The notes beneath the pieces were generated by a model. It did no database searches. It was given only the letters and a program-made list of their open reading frames with translations, and was not told the origin of the DNA. The position numbers were made by a program, and so were the translations under genes. From an uncultured Treponema sp. (GTDB lineage: Bacteria > Spirochaetota > Spirochaetia > Treponematales > Treponemataceae), in assembly GCA_937885175.1 (NCBI GenBank), contig CAKZZO010000150.1:1-9091 (forward strand): DNA of 9,091 bases, written 5' to 3'. The first letter of the stretch is position 1; the number at the start of each line of letters is the position of its first letter. This document shows positions 5,323-9,091 of this stretch, one piece after another.

Positions 5323-8300
5323 GCTCTTCGTGCTTTCTTCCACCGTCCGCGATACATTTACCTCGCCGCTTTCAATCAGTTCCAGCATGATTTCAACCAG
5401 CGTGGGGTCGAACTGGCTACCCGCACAGCGTTTCAGCTCGGCTTTCACAAAGTCCATGTCCAGTGCCTTGCGGTAGACGCGGTTTGCGGTCATTGCGTCG
5501 AATGCGTCCGCTATTCCGATGATTCTCGCGTTCAGGGGGATTTCCTCGCCTTTTAAGCCGTTGGGGTAGCCTGTGCCATCGTAGCGTTCGTGGTGGAATT
5601 TCGCCCCCTCGTCTACATGGGGAATGAGAGTGAAGTCCTTTAAAATGTCGCCGCCAATGCTCGTGTGGGTTTTCATTACTTCGTATTCCTCGTCGGTCAG
5701 CCGGGCGGGCTTGTTCAAGATTGAGTCGGGTACACCGATTTTTCCGATGTCGTGCAGAAGGCCTGTGCGGCGGATTTGCTCCAGTTCGCTTTCGTCAAAT
5801 CCCAGTTCCCTTGCAATCATCACCGCATATTCTGACACGCGGAATGAATGTCGTCCCGTGCTCTTGTCCCTGGCTTCGACCGCATTTGCAATGGCAAAAA
5901 TCGTCTCGTTTCCCATGCGGACCTGCTGCCTGATTGCTTCGATTTCCCGCTTCTGTTTTTCTGCCCGCCGTCCCTGCACGCTTGCCGTGACATACCAGGT
6001 GAGCCAGATAATGGCCAGTGCCGCCACTCCCACCGTGTAGAGCATGAAGTACCAGTTGTTGTAGATTTTAAATGTCTTTGTGAGAGTGTAAACCGATTCC
6101 TCTACAATCTCCCGACCTTTCGAGTCCAGCACGGCGATATGGAAGCGGTAGTCCCCCGCCCTGAGATCCGTGTAGTTTACGATGGGAAGGTCGTTCTGCA
6201 GATAGACCTTAGGTTTTTCATCCACTCCTTCAAGAAAGACACTGATGTAAGGCGTGTTTATGGAATAATTGATGATTTCAGGAACGATTTCAACAGTGTC
6301 GGTTTCCGCCGGAATGACAAAGGGAATATCTTTTTGTACGATGTGCCGCCGACCGTCAAGCAGCACTGATTTCAGCTGGATTCGGTAGGAATGTTCCGCC
6401 TTGTCGTAGGTGTTCAGATTGATTTTTGAAGCACCAGTGTCGCAGGAAAGGTAGAGGTCGCCGTTTTCGTCTAGATGATTCCAAGAATTTGCCGTGAAGG
6501 AGCCCCGTAAGCCTTTTTTCAAGTCCAGAAGCTCATGGTCAAGTTTTCCCCCGGAAAGAAGCTCGTCCCTGTTCACTACGAAAATTCCTGCGCTGGAAGT
6601 GACGAAGATGTTCTTGTTTTTCCACACTACCAGGTCGTAATTGTTGGCGTAAGGGAAGTTGGAAAGTTTTCTGACAGAAATTCCGCCGCTTTTGCCTGTA
6701 AAACGGCGGCCGTCATCAATGTCCGTAAAAGTAACGTAACAGAGTCCGTTACTGGTAACGACAAAAACACCGCCAGTGAATTTTTCGCCGTCATAGTCAT
6801 TCACGGTACGGAGGATGATGTTTGAGGAAAGTCCGTCCACACGCTTTATGAGTCGGTCGAGTTTGAATTGGGATTCCGATTTACTGATTACCGCAAGACC
6901 GCCGCCGTCAGTGCCTGCAAGTACAAGCCCGCCAGAAGTCTCTCCCAAAGAAAGAATCATGGGATTTTCAAAACCCTCACTTTCCCCCAGCCACTGCACG
7001 ATTTTTCCGCTTTTAACGAAGGCAATGCCGTCACCTGCACCCGCCGCAATAGTACCGTCAGAAAGGGCAATTACAACGCGGAACTGATGAGTCTGCCCTA
7101 AAGCAGAGATTTTTCCGTCCGCAGCAGCCTGAACCAAGCCCCGAGATTTTGTGGCAATCCAGAGAGAGCCGTCCTGAGCGGGGCAAAGACAGCGGATTCG
7201 AGTCCCGGAAAGATAATTGGTGAGGGCATTTTTTAAGGGAAGTCCTGTCTCCTCGTCTATGGCAAAAAGGCCGTCATCGGTGGCAAAGTAAAGGTCGCCG
7301 CCAAAACGGGCTGTGGAATTGACTACTGAAACTGGAAGCCCCGCCGAGGCGTAGATTTCTGAAAAGGAAGTCTCGCACATTTTTAAAAGACCTAATCGTG
7401 ATGAAGTGAACCAGAGATTTCCCTGATAGTCTTCTGTCATGTTGTCGATTGAGTTGTTGAAAGAGCCTGTTTCAATCGTGTAGAAAAGGCCGTCCTCTAG
7501 GTAGCCGGCACCGTTGTCCGCACAGAGAAAAAGCAGGTCATCGTGGAATTCCAGTGAATTTATGTGGCGGAAACTTTTACAGGAAAGGGTCTTTTCTAAA
7601 ACAACCTCATCTTCCGACACCGAAAAAGAAAGCATTTTGCCGGATTCCGTGGAAGCGTAGAGCCTGCCGTCCGGGGCAAAACTTGTGGCGGTGAATTTTT
7701 CTCCTGTGGAAGAAGCATCCCACATTATTTTTGAGCCGTCGAGGAGGAAAAATTCTCCCCCTGCCGTTACCGCCGCAATGTGGCCGTTTTCATCCGCACT
7801 CAAAGAAAGGGCGGTCTGAATACGGGGAAGGACTTCCACAACTTTAAGTCCGTCGGCAATGGTAAGCACAGCCAAATCTTCTGCTGTACCCACATAGTAA
7901 AGGCCGTCTGAGGAGCGGGTGATGCTTCGCACAGCATCTGCCGGAAGCCCGTCCTTTTCTTCCAGAACATTCATTACGGTTTCGTTGATGATGATGGAAA
8001 GACCGTTGTCGTTGGTTCCAACAAAAAGCCGTCCTTCATCGTCCACATAAAGAGTCCGCACCGTCTTGATTGAGTCAAATTCGTTCATCAGGCGGAATTC
8101 GTGTCCGTTGTGGCGGTAAAGGCCTTCGTAAGTTCCAATCCAGAGAATACCGTCGTTGGTGGAGGCAATGTCGTTGGCCTTGCCGCCTGAAAGTCCGTTT
8201 TCCTTGTTGTAGACTGTGTGGGCAAAGGCGTTGTAATTCCTGCTTTGAGCGGAAGCCTTTTGAGGTGCAAAAAGGGGAACAAGAAATAGAAAAAGAATTA

Positions 8301-9027
8301 AAAGCGTAGTAGATTTTGCGTTAGGGATTGGAGCACCGCCGGAGGCGTTGCCGTCAGGCAATGGAGCGTCAGCGTAAGTGCGCAAAGCCCGACCGCCGTC
8401 CCCTGAGCGAAGCCGAAGGTCGGCGGTAACGCCCTTAGAATCAGAAAGACGGAAAATCTTTGGCAAAAATGGCTTTAGCCCGCGGTAGGCCCGCAGAAAA
8501 AGGAAAAGCAGAACCAGTGTGAACACCTTGTCCAGAAAGTCCACATAAAACTGCCCCAGGACAATGCAGACCGGATGTGGCACTCCCCATGTGGTAAAAA
8601 GCTCCACAATGCCGGTTCCCCAGGGATTTCCCACATCGCCACCGTGAAAAGTAATGTTCAGCACCACGGAAATGAAAGTACAGACAAGAGTGACGAGCAC
8701 GGAAAGGCTCATGGTTTTAAGAAGGCTTTCCAGCCAGCCCCTCCGCGCCATGACACCGACGATGACGGCAATAAAGACGCTGGTGAGGGCGTAGACAAAG
8801 GAGATTGGATTTATGAGTCCGTGGAGGATGTTTCCCGAAACCCCGACAATGGCACCGCAGACCGGCCCCAGGGCATAGGCGGCAAGAAAAGTTCCGAAGC
8901 AGTCCGCCCACAAAGGCAGGTTCAGCGTGTCCGCAATAACACGGCCGCTCACATTTGCCACCATGCAGAAGAGGACGAGAATAATTATCTGATAGGGCTT
9001 GTAGGGATTCTGGGGATTGTTCGTCAT
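5317..9027 (-). CDS. ECF S-component-like / beta-propeller / Y_Y_Y / HD-GYP fusion sensor
   Basis: I chose the ATG at 9027 (1236 residues; GGA seven bases upstream) over an in-frame TTG at 9042. Residues 10-179 are a multi-span membrane domain resembling ECF transporter S components (LPLWADCFGTFLAAYALGP..GAIVG). A basic linker with a structured insert (199-238) follows, then a hydrophobic segment ending in ASA (258-260) like a signal peptide. Residues 261-875 hold about twelve propeller repeats of the two-component-regulator type (NGLSGGKANDIASTNDGILWIGTYEGLYR is the first). Residues 880-985 form a Y_Y_Y domain (NYTDLRAGDYRFHIAVLD), and 992-1012 is a membrane helix leading to a short coiled coil. 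HD-GYP (1041-1225) has HD 1092-1093, His1121, HH 1145-1146, GYP 1153-1155 and ADAFDAMT, so c-di-GMP hydrolysis is expected. Propeller and Y_Y_Y should be periplasmic and HD-GYP cytoplasmic. The ligand is unknown. The stop codon lies in a repeat. Confidence 0.92.
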   Translation of the reverse strand: MTNNPQNPYKPYQIIILVLFCMVANVSGRVIADTLNLPLWADCFGTFLAAYALGPVCGAIVGVSGNILHGLINPISFVYALTSVFIAVIVGVMARRGWLESLLKTMSLSVLVTLVCTFISVVLNITFHGGDVGNPWGTGIVELFTTWGVPHPVCIVLGQFYVDFLDKVFTLVLLFLFLRAYRGLKPFLPKIFRLSDSKGVTADLRLRSGDGGRALRTYADAPLPDGNASGGAPIPNAKSTTLLILFLFLVPLFAPQKASAQSRNYNAFAHTVYNKENGLSGGKANDIASTNDGILWIGTYEGLYRHNGHEFRLMNEFDSIKTVRTLYVDDEGRLFVGTNDNGLSIIINETVMNVLEEKDGLPADAVRSITRSSDGLYYVGTAEDLAVLTIADGLKVVEVLPRIQTALSLSADENGHIAAVTAGGEFFLLDGSKIMWDASSTGEKFTATSFAPDGRLYASTESGKMLSFSVSEDEVVLEKTLSCKSFRHINSLEFHDDLLFLCADNGAGYLEDGLFYTIETGSFNNSIDNMTEDYQGNLWFTSSRLGLLKMCETSFSEIYASAGLPVSVVNSTARFGGDLYFATDDGLFAIDEETGLPLKNALTNYLSGTRIRCLCPAQDGSLWIATKSRGLVQAAADGKISALGQTHQFRVVIALSDGTIAAGAGDGIAFVKSGKIVQWLGESEGFENPMILSLGETSGGLVLAGTDGGGLAVISKSESQFKLDRLIKRVDGLSSNIILRTVNDYDGEKFTGGVFVVTSNGLCYVTFTDIDDGRRFTGKSGGISVRKLSNFPYANNYDLVVWKNKNIFVTSSAGIFVVNRDELLSGGKLDHELLDLKKGLRGSFTANSWNHLDENGDLYLSCDTGASKINLNTYDKAEHSYRIQLKSVLLDGRRHIVQKDIPFVIPAETDTVEIVPEIINYSINTPYISVFLEGVDEKPKVYLQNDLPIVNYTDLRAGDYRFHIAVLDSKGREIVEESVYTLTKTFKIYNNWYFMLYTVGVAALAIIWLTWYVTASVQGRRAEKQKREIEAIRQQVRMGNETIFAIANAVEARDKSTGRHSFRVSEYAVMIARELGFDESELEQIRRTGLLHDIGKIGVPDSILNKPARLTDEEYEVMKTHTSIGGDILKDFTLIPHVDEGAKFHHERYDGTGYPNGLKGEEIPLNARIIGIADAFDAMTANRVYRKALDMDFVKAELKRCAGSQFDPTLVEIMLELIESGEVNVSRTVEESTKSE
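8314..8437. repeat. Structured, GC-rich repeat-like insert inside the HD-GYP gene linker
   Basis: This stretch encodes the low-complexity linker from GVTADLRLRSGDGGR to GGAPIPNAK and looks unlike its surroundings. It is a chain of hairpins: ACCGCCG/CGGCGGT (8392-8398 with 8421-8427), TTGCC/GGCAA around GTCA (8348-8361), and CGCC/GGCG around GGA (8337-8347). CCCTGAGCGAAGCCGAAGG (8401-8419) resembles a palindromic motif that I recall from intergenic repeats in many bacteria. No stop codon occurs in the frame used. I infer a repeat element inserted in frame. No second copy lies in this window. Confidence 0.55.
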
Positions 9028-9063
9028 TTTTATTTCCGGCAAGCAGTAAAATATAATTCCCCA

Positions 9064-9084
9064 CTAAAAAAGGTTTCCAACCTT
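9064..9084 (-). terminator. Probable intrinsic terminator of the gene upstream on the minus strand
   Basis: On the minus strand, AAGGTT (9084-9079), loop GGA and AACCTT (9075-9070) are followed by four more Ts (9069-9066). This is a short stem with a T-run. It would end a minus-strand gene lying beyond the right edge and separate it from the HD-GYP gene, which would then need its own promoter. A weak candidate is TTGGAA (9080-9075) with TTATAT (9056-9051), spacer 18. Confidence 0.45.
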
Positions 9085-9091
9085 CTGTTAT

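Noticed and set aside
5848..6369. 173-codon plus-strand open frame opposite the HD-GYP gene
   Set aside because: It is fully antisense to the Y_Y_Y, membrane and HD-GYP regions, whose motifs are intact on the minus strand.
8245..8320. Separate gene start at the internal signal-peptide-like segment
   Set aside because: No in-frame ATG occurs near it and the frame is open through from the upstream S-component part. A rare TTG within the linker has no clear ribosome site.
9028..9042. TTG at 9042 as the HD-GYP gene start
   Set aside because: A rare start codon adding only five residues. The ATG at 9027 has GGA at proper spacing.

Overview
The window looks like chromosomal DNA of a host-associated or anaerobic spirochaete, most likely Treponema. 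This is inferred from the mix of gene families (an aryl-polyene-type ketosynthase, a fructosamine kinase and a large propeller/HD-GYP sensor), a relaxed lipoprotein signal, and short palindromic intergenic repeats. No rRNA, tRNA, CRISPR array, transposase or phage gene was seen, and the species call is not certain.

Layout from left to right. (1) A minus-strand gene for a small protein with two membrane segments and a helical middle (27-671). It diverges from (2) a plus-strand beta-ketoacyl-ACP synthase (735-1982). The 63-bp gap between them holds a perfect 9-bp inverted repeat whose two arms each carry a TATAAT box, so one symmetric element appears to drive both genes. (3) A 389-bp gap (1983-2371) holds a possible long-range hairpin, a frame-broken minus-strand coding remnant, and a strong promoter for the next gene. 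(4) A lipoprotein (2408-4186) made of two diverged tandem copies of one beta-rich domain. (5) A 14-codon leader ORF whose stop overlaps the start of (6) an intact fructosamine kinase-family gene (4253-5194). The leader and kinase are probably co-transcribed with the lipoprotein. (7) A 122-bp convergent gap with two full copies and one half copy of a 46-bp hairpin repeat. (8) A large minus-strand gene (5317-9027, 1236 aa) that fuses an ECF S-component-like membrane domain, a signal-peptide-like segment, periplasmic beta-propellers, a Y_Y_Y domain, a transmembrane helix and a catalytically complete HD-GYP c-di-GMP phosphodiesterase. A structured, repeat-like, in-frame insert lies in the linker between the S-component part and the rest.

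The genes do not form one pathway. The most interesting parts are the one-protein sensor, which may couple ligand or small-molecule recognition outside the membrane to c-di-GMP breakdown inside, and the repeat DNA that seems to have shaped that gene twice: once as an in-frame insert in the linker and once as the source of its stop codon. The symmetric divergent promoter and the coupled leader ORF are the clearest regulatory features.
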